DNA of 22,491 nucleotides. Source: Dinochytrium kinnereticum (Eukaryota > Chytridiomycota > Chytridiomycetes > Chytridiales > Chytridiaceae). The position numbers and the translations under genes are program-made. The DNA lies in the NCBI GenBank assembly GCA_027604005.1, contig JADGJT010000366.1, positions 1 through 22,491 of the forward strand. Direction: 5' to 3'. This document shows, one piece after another, positions 1-8,990 of the stretch; position 1 is the first letter of the stretch; every line of letters starts with the position of its first letter. The notes beneath the pieces were generated by a model. The model was not told the origin of the DNA. It ran no database searches and was given only the letters and a program-made list of their open reading frames with translations.

Positions 1-395
1 AACAAAAAAAAAAAAAAAAAAAGAAACCCACATTCACGTTTCTGCATTCCACGATGCGGGGATGATGCGGGGACGTGCGGAAGCTTTGATCCCTTTTTCT
101 GTTCATCGTGTCATCCGAGAAACATCCCTTACTTTCCTCCCAAACTTTTATTATTTGCTCGAGTAAAAGCAACTTCTTTTCCTTTTTCTGTCACTATCTT
201 CTCGTAGTGACTAGTGCGCTCATCCCTCTGTTTTGTTTCCTCAGTCCTGTTCAAATATAGTCTGGATGCCCTGTACATAGTACACCCCTACAAACCTGAG
301 TATTATTGATGTCCAGTCCAAGGTGTCGCGCAATGCGGACAGGTGTCCAAAGTAAACACGGGCTCTATCCACCTCCCTATGTTGAAATCTGCCGA

Positions 396-408
396 GGTTA
401 GGGTTAGG
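396..408 (+). repeat. Interstitial TTAGGG telomere-like repeat
   Basis: The sequence GGTTAGGGTTAGG is about two copies of the TTAGGG telomere unit, in G-strand orientation on the plus strand. It lies just upstream of the decayed coding-like fragment. A 13-bp match could be chance, but a second and longer run of the same unit, in the opposite orientation, occurs at 17903-17919 next to a retrotransposon remnant. Confidence 0.45.
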
Positions 409-442
409 CCCAAGTCATTGAAACGAGTGGTTTTTGATTTGG

Positions 443-870
443 ATGGCAGAGGAGGAAATCGACTCTGGGCTCGAGTTTCAGCTTTGATGGGTGGTCTAAG
501 GCTTATGGCCGTTTCAACTTGGGTGTGCTAGCGCTTTACCCGCATCGGGCACAGAAATTGGAGGCTTTCCATCGCGAGATATGGGTGGCCAGTGGTAGCT
601 AACTACGAGGCCAAGAAACGGGCATATGTCCACCAATACGCATTGCTATGCCTAACTGACCATATTCCGTCATTTTGAGACTCCTGCGTGGTAAGGAAAG
701 CCCTCATCCCACTGGACGTCGGCGTGAACCGCAACGCGCAAGCCTCCGATGGCCCACCAAAACCGGCACGGACCGAACCAAGGAAATCGTTTGGTGGTGA
801 TGGGGACGAAAATCGCGTAGGTACCAAGGGACTTCGCTTTTACTTCGCTGAGCGAATGGCCACATCCTAA
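443..870 (+). pseudogene. Decayed coding-like fragment, possibly transposon-derived
   Basis: Consecutive stretches are open in different frames. One frame, starting near 457, reads a segment containing FDGWSKAYGRFNLGVLALYP and then HRAQKLEAFHREIWVAS before a stop. From about 603 a second frame continues with YEAKKRAYVHQYALLCLTDHIP. The joined pattern (aromatic-x2-W, then a P-x-RA-x-x-L helix, then an AS-x-x-Y helix) resembles the helical gag-like or pre-zinc-knuckle domain seen in many retroelement proteins. That is only an impression of the pattern. No zinc knuckle, protease or polymerase can be read downstream. It could equally be an ordinary degraded gene or a chance arrangement. Confidence 0.25.
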
Positions 871-1271
871 TCAGGGAAAGGTCATGGGAGGAACAGGGAG
901 GAAGGCGAGAAGGTACTGTGGGGCAGGAGGATTCGGATGCGGCGAACGGATGGGTAGGAGGTGGAAAGTTTAGGTCAAGGGGCGATGCGGCTCAAGGGAC
1001 GCGGGAGCACTGGACAGACATGAGTATCGGTAAGCGAAAGATATTGAGAGTCTCTGCAGTGAGCACGTCTCGCAATTGTGCAATTGCGATCCAGGGAAAG
1101 AGAATCTGAAGGCCGTCACGGTAAGGTGGGCCTCTGTTTCTTCTCCTAACTCTTAACCATGACCATTTCCTTTCCTTCCAAATCCCTCAATATGGAGGAA
1201 CTCTATTTATTATGTTATCAATCAGATAATGTAAGTCCCTAGCTATTCAATAGCACGGTGCCAATACAATA

Positions 1272-2323
1272 CTAACTCGGGTTAATAATAGTGAAGGGAT
1301 CCCTTCGTCTAACAAGGAATTCGTTCTCTGTGCCTTCCCAAGGCATTTTGGACGCAATAACCATACGCTAAAAGGTTTCAGAAAATATACCGAGGTAAAA
1401 TAAGGCATGAACGTTCATCCACAGAAGTAAAGGAAACATAGGGGGAGGCGCCAGTTACCTCAGCCACATTCGTTACAATCGCATGCTTATCACGCAGATT
1501 TTCTAGATCTTCTTGCAGACTGTGAATGATACTTAGTTGAAAAATACATAAGGATAATTAAGCGAAAATGAATAGAGGCATGCCTGTGCTGAACGAGAAT
1601 GAAAAAGGAAGAAATAAGATAGTTACGAAATCAGCTGTTCCATCTCAGAGTTTGTAAGTACTGTATTGTTTTGTAGCCGCTGTCTTGACTCTGTCGTTTC
1701 TCGAGACAAGCGATCCCTCTCGTTCCTGGTCACTATCCAATGTGAGGGAGATGAAGAGGGTCAGTTCCCGATTCTCAAAAGGCTATGCTCCCTACCCTCC
1801 ACCTGATCAGCCAGTTCTGCACATTTCATATTCAGCTCTGAGATTTCCTTGTGTGATTTCAATAGTGAGGCCGTGGCCTGACCGCTTCCTTTTAGTGTCA
1901 AGTACAAGGCCCTTTCAATCGTAAGAAACAAAGTAGGCTCCAAACTCGTTACCTATCTCCTATATTTTCCCCAGTGGATTCCACTGAAAGTCCTGAAAGC
2001 CTATCAAACGGTGATATTGGTCAATGGCATGAATTTACGGGAAGGGCGATTACGAGCCCTTTGACGCACTTTTCCCTCTCACACTCTTTTCGAATTAGGT
2101 CCCTGTTTTGCAGTCGCAACCGCTCTCTTTTTCGAAGAAGATCGTCCAGCCTTGGTATAGATGGTGGCAATTCTGAGAGAGACCTTGCTTACATGACCGT
2201 CAGAATGAACCCACAGATCCAGCTTGCAAAAGAAGCCGGCAGCAGCTACTGACCAACACGAAGAGATATCGCAAACTGCCACATCTTCCGTTTCACCTTC
2301 TGCCTCTTCTGCCTCCACTGCAT
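1272..2323 (-). CDS. Coiled-coil protein, tentative CENP-H-like kinetochore protein
   Basis: This gene shows only when minus-strand exons are joined. The well-supported exons in transcript order are 2150-2070, 1911-1796, 1732-1627, 1519-1459 and 1367-1272. All have GT-AG junctions and joining phases, giving 152 residues before TAG at 1274-1272. The product is charged and heptad-like (for example LDDLLRKRERLRLQ, then MEQLISLQEDLENLRDKH). It ends in a short globular tail with VIASKMPW followed by a run ending in FLV. That tail resembles the C-terminal I-x-x-S-K-[VM]-x-W ... LV pattern I recall for CENP-H, a subunit of the inner kinetochore CCAN. The overall size (about 180 aa) and coiled-coil build also fit. 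The 5' end is not settled. One consistent model adds exons 2323-2297 (ATG at 2323) and 2245-2193, giving 179 aa; an alternative ATG lies at 2382. Existence of the gene is fairly secure; the CENP-H name is a hypothesis. Confidence 0.55.
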
Positions 2324-2466
2324 AAGCTCGACAAGTAGCGGATGCAGCGGTGTTCTCGTTGACGTGCGATGGCCTGTGCCATCGAGCACCGTCGCAGCAC
2401 TTTCCAGCATACACACGGCTCAAGCTGAGCTTCGCTTAGGTTAAAAAAAATTGTCTGTAGACTACG
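2324..2466. promoter_or_regulatory. Putative divergent promoter, coiled-coil gene / MFS gene
   Basis: About 143 bp separate the proposed minus-strand start at 2323 from the MFS start codon at 2467, so both genes would share this interval. It contains a run of eight A residues at 2443-2450 just upstream of the MFS ATG. No clear TATA or CCAAT box is seen. The extent depends on the uncertain 5' end of the minus-strand gene. Confidence 0.4.
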
Positions 2467-4473
2467 ATGTCCACTTCCGAGACCACGCCCCTCATCTCGG
2501 ACCACCCCAACTATGCAACCGCCGATACCCAGAACACCGTTGACGCAGAAGTAGCCCCGTCGAGTGTCGATGGAAGTGAGGCAAATGAGAGTGCTCAGAA
2601 TGCCGTAGACTACGAATACAAGCCGACTGGAAATACTCTCAAGCTGATCTTAGCAAGGTTTGTGGAGCCCTGCCCAGCCTAGGCTCACAACCTTCCTCAT
2701 CAGTCTCTTTCTAGTGATTTTCCTGTCAGCTCTGGATGCGACTATCGTTGCTACAATCTACGCTAAAATCGGGAGCGAATTCCACAAGTCGAACGAAGTC
2801 TCATGGATCGCAACGTCCTACATGCTGACCACAACCGCCTTCCAACCAATGTACGGACGGCTCAGCGACATTTTCGGAAGGCGGACATCACTCCTTGTCG
2901 GCCTCCTAATTTTTTTGGGAGGCTCGGCCCTTTGTGCTATGGCGTATGATTTAAACTCCTTAATCATTGCACGAGCCATCGCTGGGATTGGGGGAGGGGG
3001 GACTCTGACAGTTTCTTCCATAATCATGTCTGATTTAGTGTCTCTCCGAGAGAGAGGTAGACTTCAAGGATTTGGAAATGCTGTTTTTGGATCTGCGAGC
3101 TTGATCGGGGCGCCTCTGGGAGGGTTGCTCGCTGACACCGTTGGATGGAGATGGGCATTTTGGATAAACCTGCCTCTGGGGATTTTACCTGTCATCATGA
3201 TTACTTGCTTCCTTACGGACTACAATATTCAGAAAGATGTTTCCACCATGCAAAAACTAAAGCAAATTGATTACCTTGGGTACGTTACAGCGCTGCTATT
3301 TATTATGTGGCTAACATCATTTAAGAATCCTATCTCTCTCAGGTGGAATGATTTTTATTGTCCTAGCTTTATCTTTGGCTGGGAATGAACTTCCTTGGGA
3401 TAGCCCTTATGTCATTAGTTATTTATTGACAGGCGTACTGTTGGTCATACTATTTATATATGTGGAAGGGAAGGTTGCAACGCATCCTATAATGCCCCTC
3501 GGGCTACTTCAAGTAAATCATCATGAAACGACATGTATCTAATACCTTCTTTATATTATAGGAGAGAACACCTCTAGCTTGCTTTCTTATGTGCTTCTTC
3601 TCGTCTATGGCGTCACTTGCAACGGTGTTTCTTATTCCAGTTTGGTTTCAGGTGGTTTTAGGTCAATCAACCAGCCAAAGTATGTCGTGTTTTGTTTGTT
3701 TTTTTTTCATCATTTCTTTTGTTCTAATGTCCCGTGACAAAAAAGGTGGCCTTCACCTGATCCCCAAAATAATTGGAAGCTCTGTAGGGTCGATAACATC
3801 AGGTGTTTACATGTCTAGGACTGGAAATTATCAACTGTTCACAAGACTATCTGTTGTTGCTATGGTTGCCGCCGAGATTCTCATCCTGCTTCGCTGGAAC
3901 ATTCATACTGGAGAGGGCGAGGTTTGAAATATATTCTAGATTCATACCCATCCTTTTTACTTTTGCACCATTAACTGACCTTAATATTTAGTACCTTCCG
4001 TATCTAGTCGTAGATGGTTTCGGGTTCGGGTCAGTGTTGACTACCACTTTGGTAGCAATGTTAGCTGCAGTTTCTCAGCGAGGTTTGCATTTTATTTGCT
4101 ATTCGCTCTCCTTCTCTCAATCACATTTAACTGACGGTTAAACCTCAAAGATATGGCTGTTGGCTCGGCGATGACCTACCTGTTTCGATCAACCGGCGCA
4201 GTTTTAGGCGTTTCGATGAGCCAGGCCGCCCTTCAAAGCGTTCTAAAAACCGAGTTGTACCGCCGTTTTACTGGTCCAGACGCCGAGCGCATTGTTGAAA
4301 TCGCCCGCAAATCGGCTGCAGACCTACGAGTTCGGTTGGACCCTGATATTGTGCCAATCGTGGTAGACGCGTACATCCAGGCCATTCGTGCTGGATTTGC
4401 TGTTTGTGTCGCCTGTGCGGGAGTGGCCCTGGGAGCGTCATTCCTTTTGGGACGACATGTTTTGCGGAGTTGA
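2467..4473 (+). CDS. DHA2-family MFS exporter, vacuolar basic amino acid transporter type (7 exons)
   Basis: Exons are 2467-2657, 2704-3279, 3326-3512, 3562-3679, 3746-3921, 3992-4082 and 4151-4473, giving 553 aa. All junctions are GT-AG and introns are 46-70 nt. The protein has a hydrophilic N-terminus of about 63 residues, then a run of hydrophobic segments consistent with the 14-helix DHA2 group. Seen motifs: LDATIV in helix 1 (about residues 74-79), MFS motif A GRLSDIFGRR (115-124), an antiporter motif C-like GSASLIGAPLGG (193-204), and WRWAFWINLPLG (212-223). These are typical of the Vba/Fnx1 vacuolar amino acid transporters and related drug exporters. The N-terminal ETTPLI fits the acidic dileucine sorting signal [DE]xxxL[LI], which supports vacuolar delivery. 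Transport would be proton antiport. The substrate cannot be read from sequence; a plasma-membrane drug or siderophore exporter is the alternative. Confidence 0.9.
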
Positions 4474-4755
4474 TCGGTTTGTGGTCAAGCTTGGTGGTAT
4501 TTCCTCTATCTGGGTGGTGAGGCGGTTCTCTTACATCGTCTAAACGGATATGTCATAAGCGTCTTCATTTTTAAATATCAATGTTTCTTATTCATCTACA
4601 TTCATCATAGTCGAATATCGAGAGAAAATATAATATATCGCGCCAGGAGGTTGCAGAAAAATAAAGAACTCGGAAGAGTCAAAATTTCAAAAGAGGAAGA
4701 AAGGACAATCGAAGAGGAACAAAAAGCATTGACTTTGGCTGGTTGTAAAGAACAC
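4474..4755. other. Convergent 3' region, MFS / SLC35F6-like genes
   Basis: This 282-bp interval lies between two convergent stop codons and holds no gene. It is A/T-rich and carries AATAAA on the plus strand at 4660-4665, about 190 nt past the MFS stop and a plausible poly(A) signal for that gene. The two 3' UTRs probably overlap or nearly meet here. Confidence 0.55.
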
Positions 4756-6289
4756 TCAGTTCTCCTCATCGTCAACACGTTGGTAGGGGGCCGATGGTGG
4801 GCTTTTCGTGAAAAAGGGTGGCGGCAGGATATCATTAAAGATAAAGGTACTGTAAACGTAGAGGTTATATAAGTACTTGCACTGGGCGTTTTCACTATGG
4901 GGAATACTTACCCATACACCAGCACCAAAAAGCCAAGGACTTGAATGTACTTGAATGTTTCCCATCCCAAATACAAAGAAATCGCCCAAATGAAGACCGT
5001 ACGGCATGTATCGATGGTAGATCGGGCCGTGGCCGAGACTCGGTTGGTAACGGAGAGACCAGACCAATCTAATTTTGTCACGGTTCGCAAATGATGAGTT
5101 TTCATCCCCATAGTCATCAAAAAAAAGACCAAGAGAACTTACTGAAGAAAGCAATCGAGAAGCAGATCCCAATACCAGCATACAAAACGCTAGAGTTGGA
5201 GAGAGTTTCGCCCAACCCAGTCGGAAGGTCAAAAAAGTTGCCTTTAGGCCCATTCTTTCCATAGAGCATATAGATGATGGGAAGAAACAAGACAGCACTA
5301 AGAAGGCCAAAGATGCCTTCGAGGCCGACAGCGCGAAGAGGCGGGACGTCATATTTGCTCATAATGACCTCTTCAAGCACAAACTGCGAGGCCGTAATGG
5401 TCTGAGCCAGGACGACAAGAATTACACCTAATGGGGAGGATGGAATGGGGACAGTAGCGGAACCACCACCTTCAACGATGCTCGAGACTCCGACTAAGAG
5501 AACACCGACAAAGACGGCAGCTAGAGCAAACAGACGGTAGGGCGGGTGACGGCGGCCAAGAAAGATGGTAGAGAGTGCGCCGGTGAAGAGAACGACAGAT
5601 CCTCGGAGCATCTGGTAGATGGAGGCAGAGATGTACTAAAAAAACCAAACACGTTAGGGAGGTCTCTTGGCAATCCACTCACCAGAAGTCCAACACTCAT
5701 CAGGGTCGTTGCGGTCATGTCACAGAGAGTTGGGATCCAAAGCAGAAAGGACTTCCATCCGTCCAACGGAATCTTCTTCGGAGCCTCTTGATCCCCTCGC
5801 ATCAGTGGGGAGCTCTCATCAACAGCAACAACAGCGGCCTGGGGTACATCCGCAATATTGTCGCTTGGAGGGCCGTTCGGAGCGGGTTCGGCAGCCTCTT
5901 GCGTTCTCTGCTTTGTCATGACACCATAGTAGAAAACCATCAGGCACAGGGCCTCGCCAATGAACATCTGAATAGTCTGGAGGGCATGTGGTTGTGAGCC
6001 AAAAGAAAAAGCACCCAAGAAGCTCTGAAATCACCTGCCAGACAGGCTGCTCATAGCGACGCTGCCTTTCGGGGTCGGGGTCAGAGCAGTTCTCAATGCA
6101 CTGCAGGTTCTGGTACTTGTTGAGGATTGTGTTCATGCTTTTGCGGGACAAGAAGGTGAGCATCAACGGCGACGGCCATCGCAGCAGCACAGATGCAGAG
6201 CACAGCGTCTGCGTCTCGCTCGACGTCTCTCACCTCCCAGTCAAGAGCATGATGCCCACCAGCAGCGGGAGCGGCGTCCTGAATGGCAT
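4756..6289 (-). CDS. SLC35F6-like drug/metabolite-superfamily membrane protein (6 exons)
   Basis: Exons in transcript order are 6289-6234, 6137-6035, 5976-5683, 5635-5143, 5068-4912 and 4849-4756, giving 398 aa (human SLC35F6 is about 371). All introns are GT-AG, 47-96 nt. Family landmarks can be read in order: GIMLLTGSMNT in helix 1, FIGEALCL in helix 2, LCDMTATTLM at the end of exon 3, QMLRGSVVLFTG and FLGRR at the start of exon 4, QFVLEE and PLRAVGLEG in the middle, then SVTNRVSATARSTIDTCRT, and LGWETFKYIQVLGF near the end. The fold is the ten-helix EamA/nucleotide-sugar-transporter type. Human SLC35F6 is reported in lysosomal and mitochondrial membranes and its substrate is poorly defined, so none is assigned here. 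A hydrophilic loop of about 60 residues between helices 2 and 3 is longer than in the animal protein. Confidence 0.92.
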
Positions 6290-6491
6290 CCTGCAGAGGT
6301 GATGATCGTGCGTGTTTCAAAAATTTAAAAAAACCCTCTGGCCTTCCTTGACGGTGGTTGGTGGTGCGCTTGCGAGTCCAGCAGTCAGGACGACGGAAGA
6401 GAGACGAGGGAACGGACGCGCAGCGAAACCAGAGCTGACGGGAGCCGCGGGCAACGACCGCCGATTGCAAGCAGTGCCAGTGCGCGCTCGA
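6290..6491. promoter_or_regulatory. Divergent promoter region, SLC35F6-like / unknown gene
   Basis: Two start codons point away from each other across 202 bp, so both promoters must lie here or in the first exons. An A/T-rich patch at about 6318-6333 is the only obvious landmark. The plus-strand frame stays open up to a GTG at 6312, but eukaryotic initiation should use the first in-frame ATG at 6492. Confidence 0.5.
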
Positions 6492-8843
6492 ATGATGGAG
6501 AGTGGTGAGATGCCAGGGGAGGGCTCGTCAGCAGCAGCCGAGGTTTTGAAAGACTCGAATGAACTTGCAAACGGGAATGGGGCGAACGGGGGGAGTTCGA
6601 GGCCTTTGTCCAGCAGCGCTCCAAGTTCTTTGAAGCAGGGAATGGTGGAGATGGGAAGTGATGGAGTTATACCTGGCAGCCATTCGGCTAATGGGAAGCC
6701 CATGGTGGAGGTGGATGCGAAAGGGCCGCAGTTGGAATCCCCAGCGTCATCGAGACCCACGAGAGCATCAGCCAGGCATGGCAAAAGAAAGGACCTAGAC
6801 TCCCAAGACAAGGTTTCTGCTAACGATCGCCAGGACGGTGATGGGGCGACAGTTGGGGAAAACTGCTTGCCAAAGGACGTGGATGGAGCCGCCGCTTCAG
6901 ACGGTTTGGCAGGTAAATCCAGTAGGCCAAGCAAGAGGACGAGGTTTGACGCAAAGGACGGTTTATCTGAGGCCAAGGAGGATACTGAAGATATTGCGAA
7001 GGACGAGGCTTTAAGTAGCACCTCAAAGACGCCCACGACTCCTGCCCCGAAGACTAAGGCATCTAAACGAAAAAAGACGAGCGACGATAGCGACGAGGAA
7101 TATCGCGAGGAACAAAAGAGACCCGCCAAAAAGGCGGCGCCCCACACTGCCTCTAAAACCACTGGTTTTGGTCGACTAGCAAAGGCAGGACAGGCAGTCG
7201 GGACTGCGCAACGAAAGTCTGTATTCCTCGATAAGGAGCATGTGGTTGAGAAGGGTCTTGTTGACTGGTTCAATCCCTTACTAGTCCGCATGCTCAGATT
7301 GTGGATACAATGGCATTGCAATAAGCAAGGCTTAACGTTTTCGGAAGACATGCTGGCCGAATGCGCATTTCACGCATTGAGTCGGCAAAAGTACCCTTTA
7401 AAGTTTGTTTCTGGAACGTTGGGCAAGTAAGTTTTGATAGCACTTATTTCTTTAAGCACTTTCATGTGTGCTTCGTGCTTGCTGGACAACCTTCTTGCAT
7501 ACATGGTCGGTCACTCACTCACTTATCATTTTACTTGTCTGAAATAGGGAGTCGGGCGTACCAGCGGACACCCTCCTCCGCACCCTAGCTTATCTTATCC
7601 TCTCTAAGGTACTATCCCGTCATCCACTCATTGACGGCTATTAACTTTCTCTCTACAGTGTCTTCCTTTCACCTCCACTTACGTTACTTTTTACGCGGAG
7701 AACGATGCTTCGATGCCTAACGACGAAACCCCCGGAGTGAACTGCGAGGCGGGGTGGAAGCCTCTATATCGTCCAGTTCGGACATTTGTCCTTGACGTCT
7801 TTCCGTTTGCGGCCAAAGGGACAGGCGAGCCAACTATTTCGACCATGTGCAATGATTTAGATTATTGGAGCATGACAGACGAGCAGGATAGGGAGGCTTG
7901 GGAAGTATGCTGCCAGTTACAAGTTTGCAATGTTGCGTTCGTGACGACCTTAGGGCTGCAAATGGCTTTTACTGACGGTAAGCCTTCTATTTTATGTGGA
8001 TGCTATTGGTCGCTCATCTCTTCTGCTCTGTTCATGACGATCTGTTTGATACCTGGAGTCCTTAGTAACAATTCTCTAGAATACCCAAAGGAGGCACGGA
8101 TCAAAGCTATCATACATGCTGTCCGCTGCCACCGTCTTATCCGCGATCGCGAAAAGCTTCGTAATGTCAAGCATATGCATGTCGCCAAACGCCTAATTAT
8201 GGACCGTTGTGTTTCAAGAGACTGGCTTCTTAATCCTCATCTCCCACCACACATCCGCGAAAGGCTCGCTGACCCATATGCGATCTGTATCGAGATTAAG
8301 GGAAGCAAGAAAAAGTCTGTGGACGAGGACGAGGAAGCCGTCAAACTTGCAATAGCCGACCTTGACAAAACTCACCAGGAGATGTTTGGGACAAGTCAGA
8401 AATCTTTTTCTGCCTTTGATTGGAAACCCCGGACTAAGGGCGATACTGTTAAGGATGTCTTTAGCTCAGACGATGAGGGAAGGAGTGGAAAGAGATCTAG
8501 ACGTAATGGGAAGGGCCACAGAGGTGACGGGGAGTTGGAGGGGGAATATGAGCTATCGGCGTCGGGTTCGGAGGCTGATTTAGACGCGGAGGCTTCTGAT
8601 GCCGATGACGATGTCAACGGTGGCGAGGAGGCTTTACCCTCATGGGTTATCAAAAGCTTGCGGAAGCAATCTAAGAAGGCTGCCCATGCTCGCATCATTG
8701 ACTCGGACGCGATTGTGGCAGAGTGGGAGAGGGAGGATGAGGAGGATTATGTGAAGGCCATGGAGGACAAGGTCGGCGTAGAGAATGTGAGGCCTGAGGT
8801 TGCAGCGGTGATGAAGAACTTGACTGAGCTGGTTGATTTTTGA
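6492..8843 (+). CDS. Unrecognised large nuclear-type protein (4 exons, about 692 aa)
   Basis: Exons are 6492-7426, 7548-7608, 7659-7977 and 8080-8843. I do not recognise the family. Residues 1-260 look disordered, rich in Ser/Ala/Gly/Asp and Lys/Arg, with basic clusters such as KRTRF (about 148) and KASKRKKT (about 187-194) that could be nuclear localisation signals. A compact region of about 260 residues follows, with many Trp, Cys and hydrophobic positions: VVEKGLVDWFNPLLVRMLRLWIQWHC, split by introns, through WKPLYRPVRTFVLDVFPF and a helical VRCHRLIRDREKLR. The C-terminus is strongly acidic (about 589-623) and then helical and charged. Acidic plus basic tails around a folded core suggest a chromatin or nucleolar role, which is inference only. 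The third intron (102 nt) is open in frame, so a retained form would encode 34 more, mostly hydrophobic residues. ATG 6495 is an alternative start. Confidence 0.75.
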
Positions 8844-8885
8844 GAGCTTTGGCTCCTGCATCTTACACGTTATTGGCATGATATC

Positions 8886-8891
8886 AATAAA
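8886..8891 (+). terminator. Poly(A) signal AATAAA for the unknown gene
   Basis: AATAAA lies 42 nt past the stop codon at 8843, a normal distance for a 3' UTR signal. It is only about 100 nt before the UBA3 start codon, so termination of the upstream gene and the UBA3 promoter share the 147-bp gap. Confidence 0.5.
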
Positions 8892-8990
8892 CTTTACGCG
8901 TTTTCATCCGAGATGCCTACCCGGTGCCTTAGTGCTGCAAGCAGGCTGCCGTATCGTCCGTCAGGAAGAAATCCTTGAAATTTCTCGAAA

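Larger units (their letters stand above)
1..1271. other. Gene-free left flank
   Basis: I see no intact gene here. The window opens with a run of about 20 A residues. At 52-74 a GATGCGGGGA-type 11-mer is repeated once in tandem. A telomere-like repeat lies at 396-408 and a decayed coding-like stretch at about 443-870; both are listed separately. From about 900 to 1271 the reading frames are short and resemble nothing I know. The part next to 1272 should include the 3' UTR of the minus-strand coiled-coil gene. Confidence 0.6.

Noticed and set aside
2658..2682. 25-nt intron in the MFS gene
   Set aside because: It restores frame, but a 46-nt intron (2658-2703) does so too, matches the size of the next intron, and leads straight into the conserved helix 1 sequence.
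3280..3342. 63-nt intron ending at the CAG before 3343 in the MFS gene
   Set aside because: It leaves the downstream sequence in a frame that stops at 3388. The acceptor at 3325 (46-nt intron with a CTAAC branch point) gives the conserved frame.
6312..6491. Extension of the unknown protein to a GTG at 6312
   Set aside because: GTG initiation is not expected for a nuclear eukaryotic gene; the first in-frame ATG is 6492, and the upstream part overlaps the divergent promoter region.
6317..7351. Long minus-strand open frame (344 codons)
   Set aside because: It is antisense to the first exon of the unknown nuclear-type gene, has low-complexity Ser/Pro composition and no recognisable domain. The plus-strand frame has splice continuity and a poly(A) signal.
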